Below, in pieces: positions 23,907 through 34,080 of a DNA stretch of 64,000 nt. Below the pieces are notes generated by a model. That model worked only from the letters and a program-made list of their open reading frames with translations, made no database searches and was not told the origin of the DNA. Position numbers and translations under genes: made by a program. The first letter of the stretch is position 1; every line of letters starts with the position of its first letter. This DNA comes from Lumbricus terrestris (Eukaryota; Annelida; Clitellata; Crassiclitellata; Lumbricidae), in contig OX457044.1 of assembly GCA_949752735.1 (NCBI GenBank), positions 12,075,294-12,139,293 of the forward strand, in the 5' to 3' direction.

Positions 23907-24230
23907 CCCGTTCATGCGCAAGGTGTATCATGTTATCTTTGGAACAGTCTTTCAAAGGCAATCTATAATAATTATGTCGTAGAGGAATGCTATTAGACAA
24001 CATTAGATGCGTGGATCACGGCCATCTCAATTGAGGGTGGACGCAGAGAGGGAAGAGTGAACTGTAAATTGTCGAGTCATTAGTCTTGTCAGTGTCTCAG
24101 AAATTCTCACTCAGTTTCGTATAACTAGAACTCCGCATTAGGCTTATGGATGCTGCACGCATTCGCTGCATGCCACGGTGACTCATTTGGTATAAGGGAG
24201 GGCCGATCCTGAAGAGGTTAGAGGGAATTA
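23907..24230. other. Non-coding stretch
   Basis: No gene or clear repeat is seen. Confidence 0.5.
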
Positions 24231-24460
24231 TCGCTTAAAGTTGTGCAGCCAACGCAGAGGCGTGGTGGGAGGGGGTGAGGCGGGGTGGAGTGGGTGGGGG
24301 CTGGGACGAGGAAATTTTCCCGAAAACCAAAATTTCTCGGGTGGCGTACCGGTGGAGTCGAAGTGTGGAGTGTGATGGGTGGGGTGTGGTGTGGTTGTGG
24401 CCGGAACGGGTCGAATCTTAAATTTCCCGGGAAACGTCGAGTACCCCCAGCTAGTAATAG
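24231..24460 (-). mobile_element. TAGCTGGGGTACCCGGCGTT-type interspersed element
   Basis: The minus strand begins CTAGCTGGGGGTACTCGACG and continues with TTTCCCGGGAAATTTAAGAT and CGACCCGTTCCGGCC. The same head is found at 58276 (+), 47225-47310 (-) and, more diverged, 53763 (+) and about 63880-63955. The superfamily is not identified. Confidence 0.6.
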
Positions 24461-25252
24461 ATAATGCCGCATAGTGTGTCAGAGTGGAAGTCTAGATCAG
24501 TTTACAGGGAGAACCGAGCGTGGGGCTTCTATAACGGTGCTGTTGATGTCCACGACCCGAGTGTAGGCCTACAAGTCTACAGAGGAATTAATAAACGCGA
24601 AACTCTGAATATGCTAGGCGTCTGCTATTATCGCCAAGGATAGGCCTATAATAAATGTAAGTTGTCGAGATGGTTAAAAGATGAGCCTTCTTCAGTTTGG
24701 TTTCTCAACATGAATGCGTAAAAATTCCGATACCGGAAATGTCGGCGTTTGTGATGACGATGAGCAAACCGTAAGCTGTAACCTGCAGCTGGTGCGAAAA
24801 GATGGCGCTCTCTCCTGGGTCAATCAGATCATGTAGGCCTACGTAGACCTATATAAAGGTATGCTCTGCAGATAATTAATATTATGGTTTTCCTGCTATT
24901 TGTTTGTCTCAACAATCTTACCGTCCATTATTTGTTGTCTATTACCTCTGGTTCACATCCAAGTTCCTCTGCACAACTTGTAGGCCTATTTAAAAAGTTT
25001 CATGTCTCATGCAGCATTTCTGCGTTTTTATAGTAGTTTCTCAAAAAACTAATTTATTATTATTATCGTTGTTGTTGTTGTTGTTGCTGCTGCTGCTGCT
25101 GCTGTTGCAGTTGTTGCTGTTGTCGTTGATCTACCAAAATGCAGACAAAATAGTCAACTTTACATGGATCAAAGTCTAGCCCGCCGTCTTTTTTCAACGA
25201 CTATTCTCACACTGCAATATACTGAATGCAATGTCATTATTACGACAGGCTT
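24461..25252. other. Non-coding stretch with TTG/CTG microsatellite
   Basis: A (GTT)n(GCT)n tract at about 25068-25130 and several TAGGCCTA octamers. No gene is seen. Confidence 0.6.
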
Positions 25253-25260
25253 CTTGGCGA

Positions 25261-26710
25261 CCTGTCGTTTGCGCGCTGGACGTTTGCGCGCCGTCGTTTG
25301 CGCGCGCGCAGTGTGGATTGACTTGTACTATTATGTCTGCCGTCTTCGTATGATCAAACAGCAAATTCCTGTATGATGGGTAGGCCATTTTATTTGCACT
25401 TTGATGTGTAGGCCTACTCCTGCTTACGTTACGTTAGCCTATGTAGCCTATGCTGGTTAGGCCTATTTTATTTGCACTTTGAATCTTTGATGTGTAGGCC
25501 TACTACTATTTACGTTACGGCAACATAGGCCTATACCATTGTTGGAATATCGGAAAGGAATTGCGCATAGCATTTCAATTTGTTATTTCGTAGAAAACGC
25601 TCCTAACGCTCATTTCGTAGAAAACATTGATACCTATAGTGTGAGCTTAAATCCCTCACGCCTTTCCAGTCTCTTCAAAAGTTCAGCAGACAGCAGCGCA
25701 GCCTAGGCCTAACCTAATAACTGTAGGCTACTGCGGTAGCTAATGGCTAGTTTATAAGTGTCTGTAGTTCTTTAACTTGCTTACTTAAAACAAAGATCAG
25801 TTTCTTGTATTCTGTTCTTCGATCTCCAACAGTAGCAATCAACACAAAATGCACCAACAACGGCTAAATTATGTGTAACAAGCAATTCAATGTCATGACA
25901 GAAACGCCATCTTATTAACTCTTCACTCTAACTTCTTCTACACCCGACTGGCACTCCTACCAAAGCCTATCTCACTCTGATCGTACATCCTTCCTTCAGT
26001 CGCTCTGTCCTTCTCTCTGTCTCTCTCTGTCCTTCTCTCTGTCTCTCTCTGTCTTTCTCTCTGTCTCTGTCTCTCTCGCTCTCCGGCGACGATCGCGCAG
26101 CAGCAACTTTCCCGCCAATTAGGCACTTGGCCTACCTCACCTGTACGCTCTTGCATAATAATCAGCTGCCCATTATATGTTATACAAAATTAGCTTACAC
26201 CTAGCTTAACTTACTGCTAAATTCAAGTAGTAATTTCGTAGAAAAACAATACATATTTTTTTTATGATGATGATGATGGTGCTCTGCCCGAAGGCAGGTT
26301 CATTGGCTTTTACGCCCCTGGGGATGAAATGAGTGAGGTGGTTTCCCGTTGCCTTCCCCACAGACAATTATGGGTAAGCAACTTGCCCAAGGTCGCTCCG
26401 CAGGAGCATGCGGCCCTGCGTCCCACACGTGCTAGCCCGAGATATCTAAATCTCTGAATGTCAACTCCCAGCTCGGGGCTTGAACCGCAGTTCGTTGCAA
26501 CCAACAGACGAATGCAGCTGCCGCTTACCGGTGTAGCTAACTAGGCCAGTGATTTTATAGGATTCTTTATTTAAATTATTTTGCATACATGTAGGCCTAC
26601 GTATCAACGGCGCGCAAATTACGGCGCGCAAACATCCAACGCGCAAATGACGTTGCGCGTGAACGTGGGCGCGCAAATGTCTGCGCGCAAACGTCTTGCG
26701 CGCAAATGGC
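25261..26710. mobile_element. Element bounded by inverted arrays of TTTGCGCGC
   Basis: Three TTTGCGCGC units spaced 14-15 bp lie at 25267-25305. About seven reverse units (GCGCGCAAA) lie at 26609-26706. The array order suggests iterated terminal binding sites of a DNA transposon. The interior has a (CT)n-rich stretch near 26010-26080 and the SINE at 26263-26560. No transposase and no clear flanking duplication were found. Confidence 0.6.
26263..26560 (-). mobile_element. tRNA-derived SINE (second family)
   Basis: The minus strand has a box A-like TGGCCTAGTTAGC head and box B GGTTCAAGCCC (+ strand 26476-26486). The body includes GGGCAAGTTGCTTACCCATA and GGGGAAGGCAACGGGAAACC. It ends in a short (ATC)n tail. 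It differs in body from the family at 20112-20328. Confidence 0.75.
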
Positions 26711-26749
26711 TGGACCCCGCTAATAGCAGCCTATAAAGCAAATCCGCCC

Positions 26750-26924
26750 TATGGGGGCTCGAACTCACTACCTCGTTAGCCCACTAGCGGCCGCGCGTCT
26801 GTGGAAGAGAGCGTGCGGGCCGTGGTTCGATTCCCGAAGGTGGCTATTTCAGAGATTCAAAATCTCGGCTCGTTCACGGGGACCTGAATGGCGTGGCGTC
26901 CATTCAAACGGGCGAGCGGGGGTG
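26750..26924 (+). mobile_element. tRNA-derived SINE, 5' part, split by the Mutator-like element
   Basis: Box B GGTTCGATTCC at 26824-26834 in a tRNA-like head, followed by CAGAGATTCAAAATCTCGGC. The body aligns with the SINE at 20112-20328. The element continues at 34010 with GGATCTCACCCTCAGGGTCG, so the SINE existed before the 7-kb insertion. The 9-bp GCGGGGGTG at 26916-26924 is the duplicated target. Confidence 0.8.
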
Positions 26925-27185
26925 GCATTTTCTCCGATCCCAGGTGACTATAGCAATATGGACTGATATCGCTTATGCGATTGGTCCAAATAGGCGGAGT
27001 TATGCTAATGATTCGCCCCGTGACTTGCTGTATATGGGTCAAGCTAAAAATGGACTTTCTGCTTTTGCAGTAAGAGGTTGTTGATTCCGTTTTGTTAACG
27101 TTTTGTTAACGTTTTTTCGCCATTTAGTGAAGATAGACTAATTTTTTAGAAATTACGGAAGGTGTTTTTATAGTTTTAAATCATT

Positions 27186-27298
27186 ATGATGCCAGATTTC
27201 CCGTTATTGCCGGAAGGTTTCACATATCTAACAGAAAGCAGCGAAGGAACGTTGAAAATAAGGATAGCCGAAGTTCGAGACGAAGATGGTGCTATATG
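27186..27298 (+). pseudogene. MULE transposase gene, exon 1
   Basis: Starts MMPDFPLLPEGFTYLTESSE and ends at donor ATATG|GTAAGT (27299) in phase 2. The next exon at 29539 restores a Trp codon across the junction. The protein matches, from memory, the N-terminus of a large family of invertebrate and fish MULE-SWIM proteins. The exon itself is intact, but the gene is broken downstream. The start codon lies about 195 bp inside the left TIR. Confidence 0.7.
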
Positions 27299-27356
27299 GT
27301 AAGTATAGACCTAATATTATGTACATGTCGACTGTGTACGTTACTGAATTATTTTT

Positions 27357-27966
27357 GGTAAAACTGCATTTTAGCGTATTTTATTCAAGGCAGGTTAGCT
27401 CAAAATAAATAGCGTATTTTATTATTTGGATGCGCTTTCGAACTTCCGCAGGTATTTTCATCAATCCGACTTCTACCTTGGAATGTATCATTCGTTAATC
27501 CAGCTTCTGTTGCAGCAAGAATTATTTTTTCATCAATCCAAATTCTATTTAAATAACAAGTATTCCCCATCAATCAAGCTCTCATTTAATTAAGTATAGT
27601 TTCAGCAACCCGCTTCTATTTAAGGGAAATAATTTTCATCAATCCAACTTCTATTTCTCAAGCAATCTTTTCATCAATTCCGTTTCCATTTCTCGAGCGT
27701 TATTTTTGTCCATCCAGCTGCTACGTCAGCCATTAGATACCTTAATCCACATTCCATTTCTCAAGTGTTTTTTCATCAATTCAGCTTCTATTTCATCCAT
27801 AAGTTTTCATCAATCCAGCTTCCAATATCACTCAATTTTGTCTGTTTGTCACGTAATAACGATTTCATCAACGAAATGTGTAAATACATACGCTAAATAA
27901 TAAAATACGCTAAAATACATGATATCGATTTTGAGATAATAAAATACACTAAAATACAGTTTTACC
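27357..27966. mobile_element. TIR element H in the MULE intron, filled with TCATCAATCC repeats
   Basis: The ends GGTAAAACTGCATTTTAGCG and the reverse complement of GGTAAAACTGTATTTTAGTG are flanked by TTATTTTT on both sides (27349-27356, 27967-27974). The interior (about 27440-27850) consists of about ten degenerate units of the type TTTTCATCAATCCAGCTTCT. Superfamily uncertain; the low-complexity duplication is weaker evidence than at other sites. Confidence 0.7.
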
Positions 27967-28384
27967 TTATTTTTATATTATGGTTTTCAAACGGAAGCTG
28001 CATTGATTAAAGTAATTCATTGCCTAAATTGTTTGGACCGTGTATTGCAGGCTGTCTGTTCTGTTAGTAGACCTAGTTGAGATTGATGTTAATTCAGATT
28101 ACTGCATATCTTGTACATGTACAGCGTCGCGCGTTTGCAAGCGTTTCATTAAAAAATATTATTATTATCATGAATGGAAAACACGAAAATTATTTGACCT
28201 TGACCCTGCTCGTTTTTCTACATGTTTGTCTGGTGTTGTACCGCTGCTGCTGACCTGATAATTATTGCATTTTGAGATTTTTACATCTAGCTTTACAATA
28301 TCGTGGAGTTGAAGTTTGACCTCAACAGTGACCTTAATCCTGACACTGACCATAACAGTATAAATTGTAAGTGTATTTAAGCAT

Positions 28385-28725
28385 TTATAAAGCCGCTTAA
28401 AGCGCCTCTAGTAGGGTGAACCGTTCAGAGGCGCTCACAGTGTGAAAGGTCCCGCGAAAAGGAGGTTTTAAGAAAAGACAAAGCAGAGGAGAGACTGCCA
28501 GACAGAATTGTAAAGCGAACAGAAGGAGAACGAGCATTCTAAAGAGAAGGACCAATTGAGGCAAATGATCAAGACTGAGCCATAGCAGTTCTAGACCGAG
28601 GAACCAAGAGGTCAAGTGTGTTGGATGAACGAAGTGGACGGTTGGAGGAAGCTGAGTGTGGACGAAGTAGAACATTAGTCAGATATTTTGGGGCAAGAAC
28701 CTTGTTGAGCCTTTAGGATCGTAGT
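28385..28725. repeat. Dispersed retroposon-like repeat in the MULE intron
   Basis: Contains AGCGCCTCTAGTAGGGTGAA, TTCTAAAGAGAAGGACCAAT and AGTTCTAGACCGAGGAACCA. It is organised like the repeat at 23101-23422 (acyltransferase-like dispersed repeats of deuterostomes; from memory, weak). Non-coding. Confidence 0.45.
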
Positions 28726-29289
28726 AATAACAAATATTGACAGGTTGCACATTTTAATAAAAGTAATCGATAATTCTTTATGGTGTTGGTGATGCGGAAA
28801 TGCGTCGTAATCATAAATGCATAAAGTTTGTGATGTAAGACAATGTCTGGTGGCTTAGACAATTGAAAGATTCTTACCCCAATTGACAATATTCACATGG
28901 TCATGGTTCATATGTCATGAACCTGGGTTTTTTTTTCATAGGGACCTTCACATTACATGTAGATACGAACGACATTTTTGACGTTTTCGATACTAAATTT
29001 TTTCAGCTCCTATTAACAATTTATGCTGTGCTTAAATGAGTTATATTAAATGATTATTCTAATACTCGAATGTTCGATTTTTTTACTGTTTCTGTTCTCC
29101 CTTTTGTCTGAACCGGAAACCAGTGTTCGAATTGCTTTGAACTTTTATATTTACCGACGTAGGCCTAATCTTAACAGATTTTTCATAACAATAGTTACGT
29201 AATGCTGGGGTTCAAGGCGAACGTTACGCAGCGTTACAGGGTGGGTGGGTCAAAATCGGTCATTTTCTGCGTCACGTAATTATGCAATG

Positions 29290-29510
29290 ACCCCAAAACA
29301 CCTTATTTGCAAATCATCTCCCAATCTCCTCCCTTCATGTTTCAACCCTAAACACCACCCACCTTTGGCTGCTGACTGGTCTACCTACCTGACCCTTTTG
29401 GATCTTGGGCTGGAACCTCACCCTCGATTACGTTTTGACTAAGTTGGTTCACATTACTTTGCTTTTGGCACTTGTATAAATTTTGGCATGACAATTACGA
29501 ATATGCATTT
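29290..29510 (+). mobile_element. L2-type LINE 3' end
   Basis: TTCAACCCTAAACACCACCC and CACCTTTGGCTGCTGACTGG followed by a CTGACCC...GGACTTGG-like stretch resemble the last codons and 3' UTR of the LINE at 42459-45865 (CAACTCTAAACATCACCCAC). A severely 5'-truncated copy that lies in the MULE transposase intron just before exon 2. Confidence 0.65.
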
Positions 29511-29538
29511 CATTGTCAATTGATGTTGTATTATTCAG

Positions 29539-30100
29539 GATTGTGAAGTACTCTAGAAGCAAAAACGCAGCAAAGAATAGTTCTTATCCAACCATTGTCA
29601 TCATAAGCAATTGCCACAATCACTCCGTTGGCAATGCTGCTGCTTTGAAATTCCGGGATATGAGTGTAGACACAAGGCAGACATTATTGGATCTGTTCCA
29701 CAATGGACACACTGCTTCATCAGCCTTGCACTGCCTCAAAACTGACCTGCTGCTGAAACATGGTGATGATTACTTCCGTGTTGCTGCTGATGGTCACTTT
29801 GTGGAAGTTTGTGCCATCTCTTAGCCGAGTTGAGAAGCTGTATGACTATGAGTTCAAACGAGAATATGGTGCAATGTCTGGTGAAGACATGTTCTCTGAC
29901 TTGGAAAACCTGCTTCAAATCTACTGTAACAAAGATGATGGTGGAACAGCAAAATTTGGACGTGTTGACAACGAGTACTTTGTTGCCATCTGTTCACCTG
30001 TAATGGCTAGAGCTCACCAGAAGTGAACTGGTGCTGGTCGATGCAGCGGGTGGTATGGATAAACAAAGAAGCGTCACGATATACGCATTCCTGCAAATTG
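29539..30100 (+). pseudogene. MULE transposase gene, exon 2 (N-terminal half, frameshifted)
   Basis: After acceptor ATTATTCAG the frame reads IVKYSRSKNAAKNSS, CHNHSVGNAAALKFRDMS, LFHNGHTASSALHCLKTDLL and VAADGHF. A 10-bp direct duplication (TTTGTGGAAG / TTTGTG, 29799-29814) shifts the frame to a stop at 29822. The true continuation PSLSRVEKLYDYEFKREYG, MSGEDMFSDLENLL and YFVAICSPVMARAHQ is open in the next frame. A second shift near 30018 moves ELVLVDAAGGMD into a third frame. The GGMD segment is the start of the MULE catalytic region. Homology ends about 30075-30100, where the C-terminal half begins on the other strand. Confidence 0.75.
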
Positions 30101-30109
30101 TGCGGAGCC

Positions 30110-30354
30110 CTGCGCTTGCGTGCTGGCAGTTTACTCACAAACGATGTGTAGTCATGTTTCTCAAGAGCGGGTGGAATAACGACTTTGCCAGCCTGTCTCA
30201 ACCGACCTGGACCAATTCGTCTTCGACCTGAAAGGCAAAGCTTTCGGCGACCGATTGCAGTTGGCTGGACTCCGATCCTGGCACCAAAACGGCGACGATG
30301 AGCCGCTGGTACACCACTGTACTTTCCAAAAGTACTTATGGCACTAACTAGACC
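30110..30354 (-). pseudogene. MULE transposase C-terminal end (minus strand, distal part)
   Basis: The minus-strand frame reads SAISTFGKYSGVP, FGARIGVQPTAIGRRKLCLS and GRRRIGPGRLRQAG, the conserved arginine-rich C-terminus of the MULE-SWIM family. It joins in frame across the 30355-31479 hAT insertion to the SWIM-bearing part at 31480-31946. It faces the N-terminal half on the + strand and meets it near 30100. Confidence 0.7.
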
Positions 30355-31479
30355 CATGGGCGCCCGCAGAAATTTTTGCAGGGGGGGCAAAAAAATTTCC
30401 ACAATTTTATAGCAGCAAGAGCTTGAAAATGCAAAGCTGGAAATTAAGAATACGGGTATTTTTCAAAAGAGGTTTCTTACGCAAATTTCTCAGTTTCATT
30501 TTGTGTATAATTATTAATACGAATAGTTTCCTTAGAAATTTGTTAAAAATCAAAACGTAGATGCTAAAAAGTAGTTTCCTGAAGGTGCGCTATATAAGTC
30601 CACAGAATGAACGAATAAATAAATGAACGAAAAATAGGTGTCAGTTTTCAAGGGGCAGGTGCTCCTCTAGCTGCTTCTAAAGCGCCACTCGAAAGCCAAT
30701 CGCAGGGCACCAGCTTTTTCACATGTGCTGCATCGAGTTAGAAGCCTAGGCCTATTCCAAAGAGTAGTCAGAAAGAGGTCCGAGTCCGGTAGCCAGAGGG
30801 TCAGAGTAACTGTTAATTCGGGTATCGTTTATATAGGATGGTGGAGGATCCGAGGATCAGATGACTGTGGGTATCAATTCTTTTGAACAGATCTCTTTGT
30901 CAGTGTTGGTGTAAATCTTGTGGCGTGATAATCAGAGCCCCTTATCCAAGTTTATCTACAATTTGACCTCCCTGGATTCTGTACTGGCAGCTTGTAAAAT
31001 GGACAAAATGGAGCCTGGCTTATAGCAGACTTGGTTTATGTAATTACAATGCTGGTGAATAAGCAGATCTCCCTGATGCAATTTTAGTGTACTTTGTGAA
31101 ATTTCAAATATTTGCATTGGTAGGCCTATTTTTTGCAGTTGTGATTATTTGCACTACAGCTGGACTCCACTCAAGTAGGCCATAATCGACAGACCTGCTG
31201 TTTGCATGGACGCTCGCAGGAGGGTTGAAAGCCAATGGTCATTGTTACAGTTTTTAGAAAGAGCTGAACATGCAAGGCAGAAAGTTATAACAGCATGTTT
31301 ATTTCTATAGAGATCTCTAAACGTACATTTCTGACTTTCACTGTCTGTATCATTCGTATCATTGGTGCATTAATGCAAAGAAATTTGTTAAAAACCCAAA
31401 AGTAGTAGTTAAAAACACAGGTGCCAATTTTCCAGGGGGGGCAAGTGCTCCCCCTTGCCCCTATGTGCGGGCGCCCATG
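30355..31479. mobile_element. Non-autonomous hAT transposon (copy F)
   Basis: Exact duplication ACTAGACC at 30347-30354 and 31480-31487. The ends are CATGGGCGCCCGCAGAAATT and the reverse complement of CATGGGCGCCCGCAC, with poly-G/C just inside. The interior contains a copy of the AAAGCGCCACTCGAAAGCC dispersed repeat (about 30676-30860) and one TAGGCCTA. It splits the minus-strand transposase exon. Confidence 0.95.
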
Positions 31480-31946
31480 ACTAGACCTGCTTCTGTTGTA
31501 GCATGGTGATCAATGTTCTTCAACATTTTTCGCACTGCTGGAACAAAGACGTCGGGATTTGATGCCAGGCCAGCATTAAGTCTGTGAAGAACCATTTGAA
31601 GTCTGCCTTGCTCTTCAAAAGACAGCTGAGCCGTAAAGTTAGCTGACTTTTCTGATGACGAATCTAAATTTGCATTACCCACAGACGAACTACTAGGCAA
31701 ATCAGTGCTTGTCATGGAGACTGATTGTGACGAGCAATCCTGCAAATCTGCAAGCCACCCTTTCGGAACTGTAGAGCCAAGTGCAACCTCAAACAGCTTG
31801 CTCCTTGTGTCCATACTGACAGTGTTATAAGCTGAGCCTATATGCTTGTCAAGGTGCTGTAACACTGCAGATGCATGTTTGCACAACTTACCAGAATTTC
31901 CAATCCAATTGGAGTTTGAAATTCCCAATTTCTTATGTAACATGGA
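31480..31946 (-). pseudogene. MULE transposase, SWIM-containing last exon (minus strand)
   Basis: On the minus strand the exon starts after acceptor CACCTTTTTCAG (AG at 31948-31947). It reads MLHKKLGISNSNWIGNSGKL, CKHASAVLQHLDKHI and LSFEEQGRLQMVLHRLN, ending HATTEAGLV where hAT copy F is inserted. GKLCKHASAV corresponds to the second half of a SWIM zinc finger (C-x-C...C-x-H); the first Cys pair is not visible and would lie in a missing upstream exon. No matching upstream exon was found on the minus strand inside the element. Confidence 0.75.
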
Positions 31947-31949
31947 CTG

Positions 31950-33942
31950 AAAAAGGTGTTATGTGCGGTAGTTATTCATTTTTCATGATTAAATTATAAT
32001 GTAGTGTGCCATGACTTGGCATTAACATTGTCCGATGTTTGCTGATTTTCGAGTGATTAGTGATGTGTCGTGCCTTTAACATAGCAATTGTGTTTGGTGC
32101 TGAATTGGCTTCAATGAGAAAAGGAGATGCAAAGAATTTTAAGTTTTGTTCATGAGCAGTAAAATCAGCAGAACCGGACTGAGACTCTACTTCAATAGAA
32201 TTAGTCTTTCAGTGCACTGATTAACAATTGTATTTTCATCGTCTATGCTTCAGTCAAACATTTAATATTTAATTTTGCCAGAGTATCAACTTTGTTTGAA
32301 AAGATCTGAGAGATGATTCCTTAAGTGGTCAACATATCCACTATGTGGTCTTGTTTGTGCATAAAGTAGATTTCATTGATTGGGTGATAAAGTATATGAC
32401 TAGACTATGTTGTGTGTCATGACTTTTCGTAAACAGTATGCTGTGCTTTTAATGATTAGTGATGCACTGTGCATTTAAGATTGCTGTAGGCTTATCTTAA
32501 TTGTACCGTACTTTTTTAACAGTAAACATTTGAATTTGGCTAATTACTATTGTTTTCTAATAAGAACTTGTGTTTCACCCCTTTTTTAATGCATTTGGCA
32601 CTAATCAATTAAGCTTCAACAGATTTGCATTATGGCCAATTGTCATGATTAGTGCATTTAGAGCCTGAATACAATTGGACTGCTAAAAAACGACTAAACA
32701 ATCAGTCAATCAGATCTTAAACAACTTAATACCTGTTCCAGAGGAACCATTGCATTGACTTTGGTTTTCACCAATCAGGCAATAATTAGGCCACTCATTG
32801 AAAGTATGTTTTCAACCATTTTCATAATAAAATGACCAGTTCCCAGTACGAGATTTCTGCATCAATCCTATTGTGAAGAAATCATTAAAATAATGATACT
32901 GGCAGTGACACTATTATACACTACAGATTAGTCTTGTCAATCTAATTATCACAATTGATGTTTCTGTATGTCTTTATAAGCTGCTGCATCCAGCTTTCCA
33001 TGTGCTACAATATCAGTTCTTGATGCCAGCCATTTGGCGGCGACGGGTAAGAATAAATGTATGTATGCCAAAGTGTGGATATGAAATTGGCAGAATAATA
33101 AGGAATATACGTATGTGCAATTGTGTATGATCCGAAGTCCAAATTCAGTATGAGAATTGTAGAAAAAGAGCTGAGAGGTCAGAAGTTGATATATGCAGCG
33201 TTCGAGTGTGAAAAGATGACCACTATATAAATTTTGTGGCCCTAAGAAAGACTAGGGTTGAGCCCCTAAGTACCCATGGCAATTTTCACTGCATTGTCCT
33301 CATGCATTTTTTCAAGTTCATTTCTTAGTATTAGTTCTATTAGTTATAACGATGTTGCGCATTAATGCTGTCCATAAACGATGGATGACTTTAATTTCGT
33401 GTCTCGAATACTTCACGTATTGTTGGCAGTGTTAGATCTAAGAACCAAAGTAGGCTAATCTCGAAATTTGTAAAGCGCCACTTCAAAGCTAAGTGCAGTT
33501 CATCGGATTGTTTACCAAAATTGAAATCTCTTCTTGCCTAAAATTTTGCAGAAGCAGATAGTCTAGCCCACTTGTCGTTTCTTCTCCTCTGCAATAATTT
33601 GCTGTTTGCCTAATAAAGCATGAATAAACGAAATACGGCCCATGTTTAGGTCTATTATCTCTCCAGCATAGTCTTGGTCTGACTTCCTTATATTTTTCTT
33701 CAAAAAGTATGCAATAACTTATTCTGCGTCTTTCTAAACAAAAAATTACAGGACTCCTAAATCAAATGTTAGCATTAACCTACCAAGCTGATGTTAAAAG
33801 TTTGAGAAGACGGAATTCCTTACTAGTATCGTGCACAGCTTATGTTGACTCATAATATATTGTCCTTTTTTCAGCGCTAATCAGCATGCTATGTTGACTC
33901 ATTTATATATTGTTCTTTTCATCGCTAATCAGGTCGCTCAGG
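31950..33942. other. Remaining interior of the MULE
   Basis: AT-rich sequence without recognisable exons. The catalytic middle of the transposase (between GGMD and SWIM), which should be somewhere in an intact element, was not found here on either strand by eye. Confidence 0.5.
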
Positions 33943-34009
33943 ATTTGGACCAATCGCATAAGCGATATCAGTCCATATTGCTATAGTCACCTGGGATCGG
34001 AGAAAATGC

Positions 34010-34080
34010 GCGGGGGTGATCAGGAGGATCTCACCCTCAGGGTCGAGGCCATAAGACAGCCACTATAGAGGGAATGCAAA
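34010..34080 (+). mobile_element. tRNA-derived SINE, 3' part after the MULE
   Basis: Starts with the second GCGGGGGTG copy and continues ATCAGGAGGATCTCACCCTC, then the family's GGCCATAAGACAGCCACTAT. It completes the SINE whose 5' part is at 26750-26924. Confidence 0.8.

Larger units (their letters stand above)
26925..34009 (+). mobile_element. Mutator-like (MULE) DNA transposon with 67-bp perfect TIRs
   Basis: Left TIR 26925-26991 begins GCATTTTCTCCGATCCCAGG and contains GGACTGATATCGCTTATGCG. Right TIR 33943-34009 is its exact reverse complement. A perfect 9-bp duplication, GCGGGGGTG, lies at 26916-26924 and 34010-34018; nine bases is the hallmark of Mutator transposition. The cargo is a decayed transposase gene with a SWIM zinc-finger region. 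Its two halves are convergent: + strand 27186-30100 and - strand 31946-30110. The element has been invaded by TIR elements at 27357-27966 and 30355-31479 and by retroposon tails. Exactly matching TIRs imply either recent mobility in trans or recent conversion. Confidence 0.9.

Noticed and set aside
31950..33942. Missing catalytic exons of the MULE transposase
   Set aside because: I looked for the DD-E region and the first SWIM cysteines on both strands and saw no convincing match, so none is annotated.
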